Assembly: GCA_948467545.1 (NCBI GenBank)
Contig: CAOKER010000003.1
Location: 195,655-259,654, forward strand
Origin: an uncultured Eubacteriales bacterium
GTDB taxonomy: Bacteria > Bacillota > Clostridia > Oscillospirales > CAG-272
DNA length: 64,000 nt
Direction of reading: 5' to 3'
Shown here: in pieces, positions 44,312-53,508 of the stretch
Position numbering within the stretch: the stretch's first letter is position 1
How the letters are laid out: each line of letters begins with the position of its first letter
The notes under the pieces: model-generated
What the model was told of the DNA's origin: nothing
Database searches by the model: none
What the model saw: only the letters and a program-made list of their open reading frames with translations
Made by a program: the position numbers and the translations under genes

Positions 44312-46444
44312 ATGAAAGGTATGGCTACAAAAATGAAAAAGAACGTTAAGACTGCCGCATTGCTTCTCAGTCTTGTAATGGCAGGAAGCAGTATTCCGTA
44401 TATTTATGCAGCCGAAGGCAATGCCGACGATGCACCGAAATACGGTGATATAAACGGCGACGGAGCAGTAAACGCGAAAGACTTGGTGCGTCTGATGAAG
44501 GTTATTGCCGATCCGGATGCTGATATCGAAGCTTACGGAACGGACCTCAACGGCGACGGAAAGGTAAATGCAAAGGATCTTGTTCGTCTTATGAAAAAGA
44601 TTGCTAATCCGGATATTGATCCCGATCCCGATACTTCAGACAGCAGCAATACAGGCGATGTTACCGACGAGCCTCCGACACCGGAAACTCTCGGAGAAAC
44701 CGAGGATCCCAATGAGCAGTACACGCCGATTGAAGCTATCCCGGCGGCGGAAGATATTTCGGATCAGTTCGATCTCTCAAAGGGCCTTGTCCTTGTTAAT
44801 GCTCAAAAGAAAACCGATTATAAAATCGTTTGCGTAGGAGCAGCCAACCGTGTTCCTTCAAACAATGATTCTGTTTCACTCCGTGATTTTGCTCAGGCAA
44901 CTCATGAATATGAGGTTGCGGTTGCGATTCAGGATACCATCAAGGATATGACGGGATGCACAATTCCGATTGTAAACAACACAGATCGTACATCCGATAA
45001 AGAAATTGTAATCGGATCTACTTCGCGCGATGAGCTCTTTACGGATTTGGATTTCAGTTCCTTCCAGGGAGACAGCTTTACTGTAAGAGCGTACGGAAAT
45101 ACAATTTTACTTGCCGCAAACCCGAATCCGAGAACAACGGAAAATCCTTATCAGGATTATGATCTTGCGGACGGTATATGGAAGGCGTGCGAATACTTTG
45201 TAAAAGAGTATCTGCACTATGATCCGACCACAACGCTTACAACTCCTGTTGCTAAGAACGGTATAAGCGTTGATATTAAAAATTATGATTATACGGATCC
45301 GTATACTGCACCCGAACTCAAGGAAAACGCTGCGGAAGATATTGACGGGTTCACAGTTTCCGGTTACGGAGATGTAGGCTACACCGATTTGATAAAGCAT
45401 AACGCATATGTCTTGGTGGGTACAGATTCACCGTGCTATTCATCTTTGAAGGCGGCAAACATTAAAACTCTTCTTAACAAGGCAAAGCGTACGGGTTACC
45501 TGAACTATAATACAATATCTGACGCTTGTACCTGCGACGCATGCAAGGCCGCTGCTGAGGAAGAGGGTACTAAGATGGGCGCATATTTCAAGGTTGTACG
45601 TGAAATCGCTGCTCAGATGGACGGACAGACTCTCCGTATTCTTGCTGCAAACGAGACATATATTCCTCCTAAGACGTCGCTCGGTGACAATGTAGAGGTT
45701 CTTATTTACAATCCGAAGCTTTGCTCCGCGCATGCTGTAAATGATCCTGCGTGCGAGACAAATGCGGCGTTTGTTGCAAATGTAGAGGCATGGAAAAAGA
45801 TTTGCGACCGTGTAAGCGTACTTGATTTCACATCAGACTACTATTTCTATCCTGTAACTTTCCCGAATCTTTACACGATGAAAAAGAATGTAGAATGGTA
45901 TAAGTCTCAGGATTTGTACGGCGTTTATCTCCAGTTTGACGTAGGTCAGTCAAATCTTGAATTTTCCGATCTCCGTTCATATCTTGCAAGAGTTATTCTT
46001 GAAAACCCGAATATGAGCGATGATGAATACAGTGAGTTTATCAACAGCGGAATTGCTCATTACTACGGAGCGGATAAGGTATCTCTTATCAGAACGTATA
46101 TAGACCGTTTTAACGAGGAAGCTCATAAGAACGGTTCATGCTTCAATATATATTCGGAACCTGCTGAAATTCTTCCTATGAAGGTAGTTGTCGACGGCGT
46201 TGTAAGTTATGACACAACATTTGCCAAGGAAGCGTATGCTCTTTGGGAGCAGATTCATCCTTACAATGAAAGACTTGCACGCAATGAGGCATATCTTGCA
46301 AGAATGCTCTCATCACGCTATCAGTCTGAGCTTGTATCTCATGCAAAAACTCAATATCAGGAATGGCTCAACGCTGTTATCGATATGAGCGACAAAGCAT
46401 GGGTTCTCAACAGAATAACAAATTCATACCCTGCAGCTGAATGA
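44312..46444 (+). CDS. Secreted dockerin-DUF4838 protein (probable cellulosome component)
   Basis: The 711-codon gene encodes a signal peptide (ending near YIYA-AEG), then directly a type I dockerin (about 38-95) with two calcium-binding repeats, DINGDGAVNAKDL and DLNGDGKVNAKDL, each followed by RLMKxIA. An acidic Pro/Thr linker follows, and then a DUF4838-like region with NRVPSNNDS, EIVIGSTSRDE, CTCDACKAAAEE and LYGVYLQFDVGQS. DUF4838 proteins are related to the alpha-glucuronidase fold and occur in glycan loci; their activity is not settled. A dockerin at the N terminus is unusual. The start is ambiguous: ATG 44312 has GAGG 10 nt upstream, and ATG 44333 has AAAGG 13 nt upstream. No cohesin or scaffoldin is in the window. 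Confidence 0.8.
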   Translation: MKGMATKMKKNVKTAALLLSLVMAGSSIPYIYAAEGNADDAPKYGDINGDGAVNAKDLVRLMKVIADPDADIEAYGTDLNGDGKVNAKDLVRLMKKIANPDIDPDPDTSDSSNTGDVTDEPPTPETLGETEDPNEQYTPIEAIPAAEDISDQFDLSKGLVLVNAQKKTDYKIVCVGAANRVPSNNDSVSLRDFAQATHEYEVAVAIQDTIKDMTGCTIPIVNNTDRTSDKEIVIGSTSRDELFTDLDFSSFQGDSFTVRAYGNTILLAANPNPRTTENPYQDYDLADGIWKACEYFVKEYLHYDPTTTLTTPVAKNGISVDIKNYDYTDPYTAPELKENAAEDIDGFTVSGYGDVGYTDLIKHNAYVLVGTDSPCYSSLKAANIKTLLNKAKRTGYLNYNTISDACTCDACKAAAEEEGTKMGAYFKVVREIAAQMDGQTLRILAANETYIPPKTSLGDNVEVLIYNPKLCSAHAVNDPACETNAAFVANVEAWKKICDRVSVLDFTSDYYFYPVTFPNLYTMKKNVEWYKSQDLYGVYLQFDVGQSNLEFSDLRSYLARVILENPNMSDDEYSEFINSGIAHYYGADKVSLIRTYIDRFNEEAHKNGSCFNIYSEPAEILPMKVVVDGVVSYDTTFAKEAYALWEQIHPYNERLARNEAYLARMLSSRYQSELVSHAKTQYQEWLNAVIDMSDKAWVLNRITNSYPAAE

Positions 46445-46499
46445 GAGAGAGGCCTTTTCAGGCCGGACAGACATAGTTTTAGTTGAGGAGATACGGTCG

Positions 46500-48656
46500 A
46501 TGAGCAGAATAATTATGGCAAATAGACATAACGGTTTAAAAAGGTTCTGCTCGCTGTTGCTTTCAGCGGTGACAATTGCGGCATGCAGCCGGGCGGTTTC
46601 GGCGGCAAGTTTGTTTGCGGCGGAGGAAAGTGACGGAACAGAACCGACAGCAGTTTTCTATGTAGCTCCAAACGGTAACTCTGAATATAAGGGAAACGGT
46701 ACCTTTGAGCTGCCGTTTTCGGATATAAGAGAGGCAAACGAAGCAATAGCCTTGCTGAATGACGAACAGCGTTCGGGTGGAGTTACCGTATATATTCGCG
46801 GCGGGGACTATTATCAGGATAGTACCCTGAACTTTGATGTGTCGGGCGCCTACGGAGCGCCGATAGTGTATAAAGCGTACGAGGATGAAATTCCGGTGAT
46901 AAACGGAGGCCGCCGCCTGTGGTCTGACGGCTTCAGAAAGCCGGAGGCGTCCGAGGTTGCGTGTATAAAGGATGAGACCGCAAGAAATTCGGTCATGGTT
47001 TACGATCTTAAGTCTGCGGGCCTTGAGGTCAGTTCTTCATTTGAATTTTACTATGACGGAAATCGGGGCACCTTAGCTCGGTATCCCAATGCATGGAATC
47101 CGGAAGAACCTCCGCTGCAGCTTACAAACGTTGCGGCGGTAGGGGATTCCGGGACCTCTCCCTTTACCTGCGACGCCGACGAGGTTATCTCGACATGGCA
47201 TTCGACGGAGGGTGTGCTGCTTGAAGGGCATTTTTATATTGACTGGATTCAGACGAGTGCCGCACTTTCCGAATACGATGAGGAAAATGGCCGAATTACA
47301 GTCTCTGTTACCTCAGGAAACAGGGAGTATCGTGAGGGAGGGCGGTATTATTTCCGCAACGTTCTTGACGAGATTGATGTTCCCGGAGAATATTATATAA
47401 GCTCGGAAGGACTGCTTTATTTCTATCCCGACGGTGATATAGCGGATGCAAAAATCACCTATACGCAGAATACTCAGAATCTTGTTGAGGTGAATGCGGA
47501 TTATGTGATGTTTGACGGGCTTACCGTAGAGAATGCGGGAAGAAGCGCATTTACCGCAAACGGCAGAGGAATTACAGTTCAGAACTGTAAAATCGGATGC
47601 TCGGGATATTACGGACTCGACATAAACGGCTATGACAATTATGTATATAATAACGAGATTGCTCATACCGGTTATGCGGCTCTGCTGATGAGAGGCGGAG
47701 ATCTTACGCTCGGTATTCCGTCGAATTCGGTTGCCGATAATAACTATGTCCATGATTTCGGTGAAATAAAAACAGTTTATGAAGCCGGATTATACGGATA
47801 TGGAACCGGATTTACCTTCACGCACAATGAAGTTGCATATTCTCCGCATCTTGCGGTCAGCACAGACGGCAGGGATATCGTCATGAAATACAACTATATT
47901 CATGACGTGTGCCGAGAGGGCGGAGATGCCGGTGCAATATATGTTATGTGGTGGAGCAATCAGGGCTTAGTCTTTGAAAATAATTTTGTCTGCAATGTGT
48001 ATAACATGTATAAGTATGCTGCTCCGAGCGGATTTTACTGCGACGACGGCGGAAGCGGTCGGACGGTAAGAAGCAATCTGTTTTACAATATTGCAGGTAA
48101 CTCCATCATGATAGGCGGCGGAAAAGACAACATTATTACGGATAATGTAATTGTCAAGGGACCGAATTCATATAATGCGTCCTTGAATTATGATTCTCGG
48201 ACTTGGTATGGTGAATTTCGGGATTACTTTGTAACATTCCTTAACGGTATTGTGCCCACAAATGATTACAGTGAAATACTTTGGGATGATTTGTTCGACG
48301 AAGCTGCTTACGGCACTGAGAACTGGGCAATAAAATATCCGAGGACAATGTTTTACAAAACTACCACCGTCCGCGATTATGAGGACAGGTACATGTCCTA
48401 TTCAACTGCGAATGTCGTTTTAAGGAATAACGTAATTTATCCCGAAGTAAATGCTATGTATATATCAAGGTACGTAGAGAAATTTGCAACTGTCCGTGAC
48501 AATATATATCTGACGAATATAAAGCAATTCGGTTTTGCGGATTTCGAAAACGGAGATTTTACAATTACGGAAGCTTCGCTTATTTACCACGATATTCCGG
48601 GCTTTAAAGCTTATGATTTCAAAGAAATAGGCAGACAGGGCTCCTTATCTGAATAG
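46500..48656 (+). CDS. Secreted right-handed beta-helix protein, array copy 1
   Basis: The protein has 718 residues. Its N-terminal signal contains a lipobox-like IAAC (Cys29), so it may be lipid-anchored, although a normal cleavage after AVSA or LFA is also possible. The mature part shows YVAPNGNSEYKGNGTFELPF, VTVYIRGGDYYQDSTL, RGTLARYPN, HDFGEIKTVY, HNEVAYSPH, GGDAGAIY, FYCDDGGSG, GGGKDNIITDN and the C-terminal signature FENGDFTI with DIPGFKAYDF. The glycosidase or lyase activity is not known; the nearest characterised fold relatives are GH120 and GH141 type helices. GAGGAG lies nine bases before the ATG. From about 46683 to 48022 its DNA shows no mismatch to the next gene. Confidence 0.82.
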   Translation: MSRIIMANRHNGLKRFCSLLLSAVTIAACSRAVSAASLFAAEESDGTEPTAVFYVAPNGNSEYKGNGTFELPFSDIREANEAIALLNDEQRSGGVTVYIRGGDYYQDSTLNFDVSGAYGAPIVYKAYEDEIPVINGGRRLWSDGFRKPEASEVACIKDETARNSVMVYDLKSAGLEVSSSFEFYYDGNRGTLARYPNAWNPEEPPLQLTNVAAVGDSGTSPFTCDADEVISTWHSTEGVLLEGHFYIDWIQTSAALSEYDEENGRITVSVTSGNREYREGGRYYFRNVLDEIDVPGEYYISSEGLLYFYPDGDIADAKITYTQNTQNLVEVNADYVMFDGLTVENAGRSAFTANGRGITVQNCKIGCSGYYGLDINGYDNYVYNNEIAHTGYAALLMRGGDLTLGIPSNSVADNNYVHDFGEIKTVYEAGLYGYGTGFTFTHNEVAYSPHLAVSTDGRDIVMKYNYIHDVCREGGDAGAIYVMWWSNQGLVFENNFVCNVYNMYKYAAPSGFYCDDGGSGRTVRSNLFYNIAGNSIMIGGGKDNIITDNVIVKGPNSYNASLNYDSRTWYGEFRDYFVTFLNGIVPTNDYSEILWDDLFDEAAYGTENWAIKYPRTMFYKTTTVRDYEDRYMSYSTANVVLRNNVIYPEVNAMYISRYVEKFATVRDNIYLTNIKQFGFADFENGDFTITEASLIYHDIPGFKAYDFKEIGRQGSLSE
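46683..48022 (+). repeat. 1340-bp perfect duplication, left copy (pair at 48948-50287)
   Basis: Compared by eye line by line, this segment matches 48948-50287 without a mismatch at a constant offset of 2265 bp. It begins about 60 codons into the gene and ends inside the YxxDDGG loop region. On both sides the genes remain related but differ at many positions, so the perfect block has recombination-like edges. Confidence 0.9.
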
Positions 48657-48700
48657 GTATCTGTTAAGCTTGACAGCGTAACGGCAATTAATCTTGAACC

Positions 48701-48742
48701 GGATTTATTCCGCCTTAAAAAACGGCGGAATAAATTGTCCGG
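48701..48742 (+). other. Hairpin between array copies 1 and 2
   Basis: A 12-bp perfect stem (ATTTATTCCGCC at 48703-48714 with its complement at 48724-48735) has a flanking CCGG/CCGG pair. No T run follows on the plus strand, so it is more likely an mRNA-stabilising or processing structure than a terminator. Confidence 0.5.
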
Positions 48743-48773
48743 TATTACGGTTTAAAATTAGGAGATACAGACG

Positions 48774-50912
48774 ATGGACAGGATAAAAATTAATAAATAT
48801 ATGAAAAGATTTTGTTCCTTCCTGCTTTCTGCCTCTATGCTTACAGCGTTAGGTCACGGCATTTTTACGACAAGCCTGTATGCTGCGGATGATGGCAGCG
48901 AATCGGAACCGGCGATCGTTTTCTATGTAGCTCCGAACGATAATTCCGAATATAAGGGAAACGGTACCTTTGAGCTGCCGTTTTCGGATATAAGAGAGGC
49001 AAACGAAGCAATAGCCTTGCTGAATGACGAACAGCGTTCGGGTGGAGTTACCGTATATATTCGCGGCGGGGACTATTATCAGGATAGTACCCTGAACTTT
49101 GATGTGTCGGGCGCCTACGGAGCGCCGATAGTGTATAAAGCGTACGAGGATGAAATTCCGGTGATAAACGGAGGCCGCCGCCTGTGGTCTGACGGCTTCA
49201 GAAAGCCGGAGGCGTCCGAGGTTGCGTGTATAAAGGATGAGACCGCAAGAAATTCGGTCATGGTTTACGATCTTAAGTCTGCGGGCCTTGAGGTCAGTTC
49301 TTCATTTGAATTTTACTATGACGGAAATCGGGGCACCTTAGCTCGGTATCCCAATGCATGGAATCCGGAAGAACCTCCGCTGCAGCTTACAAACGTTGCG
49401 GCGGTAGGGGATTCCGGGACCTCTCCCTTTACCTGCGACGCCGACGAGGTTATCTCGACATGGCATTCGACGGAGGGTGTGCTGCTTGAAGGGCATTTTT
49501 ATATTGACTGGATTCAGACGAGTGCCGCACTTTCCGAATACGATGAGGAAAATGGCCGAATTACAGTCTCTGTTACCTCAGGAAACAGGGAGTATCGTGA
49601 GGGAGGGCGGTATTATTTCCGCAACGTTCTTGACGAGATTGATGTTCCCGGAGAATATTATATAAGCTCGGAAGGACTGCTTTATTTCTATCCCGACGGT
49701 GATATAGCGGATGCAAAAATCACCTATACGCAGAATACTCAGAATCTTGTTGAGGTGAATGCGGATTATGTGATGTTTGACGGGCTTACCGTAGAGAATG
49801 CGGGAAGAAGCGCATTTACCGCAAACGGCAGAGGAATTACAGTTCAGAACTGTAAAATCGGATGCTCGGGATATTACGGACTCGACATAAACGGCTATGA
49901 CAATTATGTATATAATAACGAGATTGCTCATACCGGTTATGCGGCTCTGCTGATGAGAGGCGGAGATCTTACGCTCGGTATTCCGTCGAATTCGGTTGCC
50001 GATAATAACTATGTCCATGATTTCGGTGAAATAAAAACAGTTTATGAAGCCGGATTATACGGATATGGAACCGGATTTACCTTCACGCACAATGAAGTTG
50101 CATATTCTCCGCATCTTGCGGTCAGCACAGACGGCAGGGATATCGTCATGAAATACAACTATATTCATGACGTGTGCCGAGAGGGCGGAGATGCCGGTGC
50201 AATATATGTTATGTGGTGGAGCAATCAGGGCTTAGTCTTTGAAAATAATTTTGTCTGCAATGTGTATAACATGTATAAGTATGCTGCACCGCTCGGATTT
50301 TACTGCGACGACGGCGGAAGCGGCCGGACGGTAAGAAGCAATCTGTTTTACAATATTGCAGGTAATTCAATAGGCATGGGCGGCGGAAAAGACAACATTA
50401 TTACGGATAATGTGATTGTCAAGGGACCGAATTCATATAGTGCGTCCTTGTCATATGACTCCCGTACATGGTATGACGATTGGTGTGCGTATTTTGTAAC
50501 TTTTCTGAACGAAATTGCTCCGTACCGTGATATACTTTGGGATGATTTGTTCGGCGAGGCTGGCTACGCAACCGAAGGCTGGGCGATGAGGTATCCGAGA
50601 ACAATGTTTTACAAAACCACTACCGTCCGTGATTATGAGGACAGGTATATGTCTTATGCAACCGCAAATGTTGTTTTAAGGAATAACGTGGTTTATCCCG
50701 AAGTAAATGCCATGTATATCTCAAGGCACGTGGAGAAATTTGCAACTGTCCGTGACAATATATATCTGACGAATATAAAGCAATTCGGTTTTGCGGACTT
50801 TGAAAACGGAGATTTTACAATTACGGAAGATTCGCTTATTTACCATGATATTCCCGGATTTAAGGCCTATGATTTTTACGAAATGGGCAGGCAAAAAATT
50901 TTAACTCAATAA
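48774..50912 (+). CDS. Secreted right-handed beta-helix protein, array copy 2
   Basis: This 712-residue protein is nearly identical to copy 1 over most of its length, with a different signal peptide (FCSFLLSASMLTALGHG, cleavage likely near SLYA-ADD) that lacks the lipobox-like cysteine. The family motifs HDFGEIKTVY, GGDAGAIY, FYCDDGGSG and GGGKDNIITDN are intact. Divergence from copy 1 is confined to the signal region and to the part after the DDGG loop (SYSASLSYDSRTWYDDW and nearby), which would form loops near the C-terminal end of the helix. AGGAGA lies nine bases before the ATG. It follows copy 1 by 117 bp. Confidence 0.82.
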   Translation: MDRIKINKYMKRFCSFLLSASMLTALGHGIFTTSLYAADDGSESEPAIVFYVAPNDNSEYKGNGTFELPFSDIREANEAIALLNDEQRSGGVTVYIRGGDYYQDSTLNFDVSGAYGAPIVYKAYEDEIPVINGGRRLWSDGFRKPEASEVACIKDETARNSVMVYDLKSAGLEVSSSFEFYYDGNRGTLARYPNAWNPEEPPLQLTNVAAVGDSGTSPFTCDADEVISTWHSTEGVLLEGHFYIDWIQTSAALSEYDEENGRITVSVTSGNREYREGGRYYFRNVLDEIDVPGEYYISSEGLLYFYPDGDIADAKITYTQNTQNLVEVNADYVMFDGLTVENAGRSAFTANGRGITVQNCKIGCSGYYGLDINGYDNYVYNNEIAHTGYAALLMRGGDLTLGIPSNSVADNNYVHDFGEIKTVYEAGLYGYGTGFTFTHNEVAYSPHLAVSTDGRDIVMKYNYIHDVCREGGDAGAIYVMWWSNQGLVFENNFVCNVYNMYKYAAPLGFYCDDGGSGRTVRSNLFYNIAGNSIGMGGGKDNIITDNVIVKGPNSYSASLSYDSRTWYDDWCAYFVTFLNEIAPYRDILWDDLFGEAGYATEGWAMRYPRTMFYKTTTVRDYEDRYMSYATANVVLRNNVVYPEVNAMYISRHVEKFATVRDNIYLTNIKQFGFADFENGDFTITEDSLIYHDIPGFKAYDFYEMGRQKILTQ
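48948..50287 (+). repeat. 1340-bp perfect duplication, right copy (pair at 46683-48022)
   Basis: This is the second member of the perfect segmental duplication. Silent positions are identical as well, so the match reflects recent copying rather than protein-level selection. Confidence 0.9.
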
Positions 50913-50955
50913 TCGAATATTTCCGAGATTCGATTGCGCATATTAAAAGGAAAAA

Positions 50956-53103
50956 ATGATGAAACAAATAAGAAATACTAATGTCTTTGGAAGAACAATC
51001 GTAGCTATGTTTCTTGTGTCGGCAATGATAATTCCGTCTACGGCTACATTTGTATCTGCAGAGAACAGCGATGAGCCTCTGAACGCGGTTTATGTTTCAA
51101 AAGACGGCAGCGACAGCGGAAGCGGCACACAGGAATCGCCTCTTGCAACGATTGCCGGAGCACGTGATTTTATAAGAAATAACCGTTCAAGTCTTGCGGG
51201 CGGTGTAACGGTATATATCGAGGAAGGTGATTACTATCAAAGTGAAACTCTCACCTTTACCGACCAAGATTCCGGTTCGGAGGATTTTCCGATCGTATAC
51301 AAGGCTTATAACGACGCGTCGGTTTCTATCGACGGAGGCACTACTTTAAAGACGGAAAATTTCAAAAAGCCTGATGCCGATGATGCATATGCAAGCCGTA
51401 TTAAAGATCCTGCTGCCCGTGCCGGCGTTATTATGTATGATCTTAAGGCGGACGGTATTGACTACGAAAGAGACAGCTTTGCGCTTTCTTACGGCGGAGT
51501 ACGCGGAACGCTTGCAAGGTATCCGAACGAGCAGTTTGTTCTGGGATTTAACTACAGTGACAGTGAGTCCGGTATTACTTCAAATTATGACTCTTCGACT
51601 CATACGTTTTATGATAAATCTCAGGTTGTAAGTACATGGCAGAGTGTCGAGGGTGTACAGATCAAGGGTAATTTCGAGATTGACTGGTCGGTATCTCCGG
51701 CGACCGATCTTGTTTCTTATGATGCTTCCACCAACCGCGTAAAGGTTGACAATGTATCTATCAACGGAATAAGCGGACGTTATTATTACAGCAATGTAAT
51801 CGAAGAAATTGATATGGTCGGCGAATATTATGTTGACAAGGAAAACGGAATTCTCTATTTTTATGCTCCCGAAGATTATCAGAATATAAAAATTAGCGTT
51901 CCGAATGCAATGACAGCTCTTGTCTCATTTGATGGTGCGGATAATATTACATTTGACGGTATTACAATTGAAAATTGCACATATACAAGTTATACGAATA
52001 AGTATATCGGCGGAACTCTTGTCAATATTCAGGCGGATGATATAACGATTCAGAACGGTATTATCAGATGCGGCCATCATGCGGTCTATTCGGACGGCTA
52101 CCGTACCAATATCTTTAACAATGAAATATACCATATAGGCGCTACGGCGATAAGCCTTTACGGAGGCGACCTTACTTATCTTCTTCCGTCCGACTCGGTC
52201 ATAAGCAACAATAAAATTCATGATTTTGCGGATATTGAGAGAGTTTACAACGGAGCTTTCTATGCCGAAGGCGTCGGATTTACACTATCTCACAATGAAA
52301 TTTATAATTCGCCGCATACGGCATTGCAGAATCTTGCGACCTCATTAATTGTTGAATACAACTATTTTCATGATCTTTGCTATGAAGGCGGAGACGCGGG
52401 TGCGATTTATGATGGCACTTGGCGCGGAAACGGAAATACTTTCTCAAATAATATAATAGCAAATATATCGAATCCTACAAGCCCCTATTATAACCCCAAC
52501 GGATATTACTGTGACGACGGCGGCGGAGGAAAAACTTTTGTATCGAATATTCTTATAAATATTGACGGCGATGCAATTGCAATGGGTGGCGGACCTGCCA
52601 ATATCATAAGAGACAATATAATCGTTAACTCGTCGTTCGGCTACGATCAGAGAGCTTACTATCCCGGAACCGGAGCAAATGCCGGATGGACACTTACAGG
52701 AAGATTCGGAGTAAGTCTTTCTGACTGCGGTCTTAACTGGGGATGGATGATAAACGGTGTAGGTTCGTATGCAACGGAAACGTGGGCTATTCAGTTCCCG
52801 TGGACAATGCTTCAAAAAACAACGAATGTTGTCGATCTTGATGATAAGTTTGTTCCGTATGCGTTTTCCAACACAACAATCCGCAACAATGTAATCTGCG
52901 GAAGCGGAATTATCGATTTTCAGAATAATGTCGAAAAGCTCGCAAATATTCGTGATAATCTAACCGGATACTTGACGGATAATATATTTAATGACTTTGA
53001 TAACAAAGATTATACCGTAAGTACCGACGCGAAGATTTATCATGACTTGCCCGGATTTCGTCCATGTGATGCTTCAAAAGTCGGAGTTCAGCCTGTTGAA
53101 TGA
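50956..53103 (+). CDS. Secreted right-handed beta-helix protein, array copy 3
   Basis: The 715-residue protein has a signal peptide (MMKQIRNTNVFGRTIVAMF and following, cleavage likely near TFVSA-EN). The opening YVSKDGSDSGSGTQESPLAT is the usual start of this beta-helix family. The core motifs HDFADIERVYNGAF, SHNEIYNSPH, GGDAGAIY, YYCDDGGGG and GGGPANIIRDNIIVN are present, and the C-terminal signature is FDNKDYTV with LPGFRPCDAS. A YYPGTGANAGW loop after the core is shared with copies 4, 5 and 7 but not with copies 1 and 2. It starts 43 bp after copy 2, so it is probably on the same mRNA. Either of two consecutive ATG codons can be the start. Confidence 0.82.
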   Translation: MMKQIRNTNVFGRTIVAMFLVSAMIIPSTATFVSAENSDEPLNAVYVSKDGSDSGSGTQESPLATIAGARDFIRNNRSSLAGGVTVYIEEGDYYQSETLTFTDQDSGSEDFPIVYKAYNDASVSIDGGTTLKTENFKKPDADDAYASRIKDPAARAGVIMYDLKADGIDYERDSFALSYGGVRGTLARYPNEQFVLGFNYSDSESGITSNYDSSTHTFYDKSQVVSTWQSVEGVQIKGNFEIDWSVSPATDLVSYDASTNRVKVDNVSINGISGRYYYSNVIEEIDMVGEYYVDKENGILYFYAPEDYQNIKISVPNAMTALVSFDGADNITFDGITIENCTYTSYTNKYIGGTLVNIQADDITIQNGIIRCGHHAVYSDGYRTNIFNNEIYHIGATAISLYGGDLTYLLPSDSVISNNKIHDFADIERVYNGAFYAEGVGFTLSHNEIYNSPHTALQNLATSLIVEYNYFHDLCYEGGDAGAIYDGTWRGNGNTFSNNIIANISNPTSPYYNPNGYYCDDGGGGKTFVSNILINIDGDAIAMGGGPANIIRDNIIVNSSFGYDQRAYYPGTGANAGWTLTGRFGVSLSDCGLNWGWMINGVGSYATETWAIQFPWTMLQKTTNVVDLDDKFVPYAFSNTTIRNNVICGSGIIDFQNNVEKLANIRDNLTGYLTDNIFNDFDNKDYTVSTDAKIYHDLPGFRPCDASKVGVQPVE

Positions 53104-53304
53104 AGGCTTAATTAAAATATAGCCCGTTGGTTTTGAGACTTTATACAGGACGAGTTCAACGAATTATTTTTTCGTTTTTATGATTTTCAGGTAAGCCGTA
53201 ATGGTTGGATATTTTATACTTCAAAGCGCTGCTTTTGAAGTGCTGCTTTTGATAGCAAAACAAAGCCGGCTTTCCGTAAAATCTGAGCTTCATTACTGTA
53301 CCGT

Positions 53305-53337
53305 GTTTTCCGGAGAAATATCGATTCTCCGGAAAAC
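53305..53337. other. Perfect 13-bp inverted repeat in the 405-bp gap between copies 3 and 4
   Basis: GTTTTCCGGAGAA and its exact complement flank a 7-bp spacer (ATATCGA). No T run follows on either strand, so a terminator is not indicated; an operator or RNA processing structure is possible. A 14-bp tandem repeat with one mismatch (AAGCGCTGCTTTTG) lies upstream at 53224-53251. The gap holds no gene, and a promoter lies at 53430-53458. Confidence 0.7.
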
Positions 53338-53429
53338 AACGGCAATATATAGTATATCTTATTACATGTATTGCAAAATAAAGTCCGTATGTGAATTTGA
53401 GTTTTATTCCGCCGATTCAAATTTGAATA

Positions 53430-53458
53430 TGGACAGATGAATAATATTTATGTAGAAT
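53430..53458 (+). promoter_or_regulatory. Promoter of array copy 4
   Basis: TGGACA (53430-53435) and TAGAAT (53453-53458), with TG just before the -10, are 17 bp apart. Transcription would start near 53466, about 43 nt before the gene. It implies that the array is not one single operon. Confidence 0.6.
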
Positions 53459-53508
53459 TAAATGTATTCACTGCAGTAATGTTGTTATAAGATGAGAGGA
53501 AGAGAATT

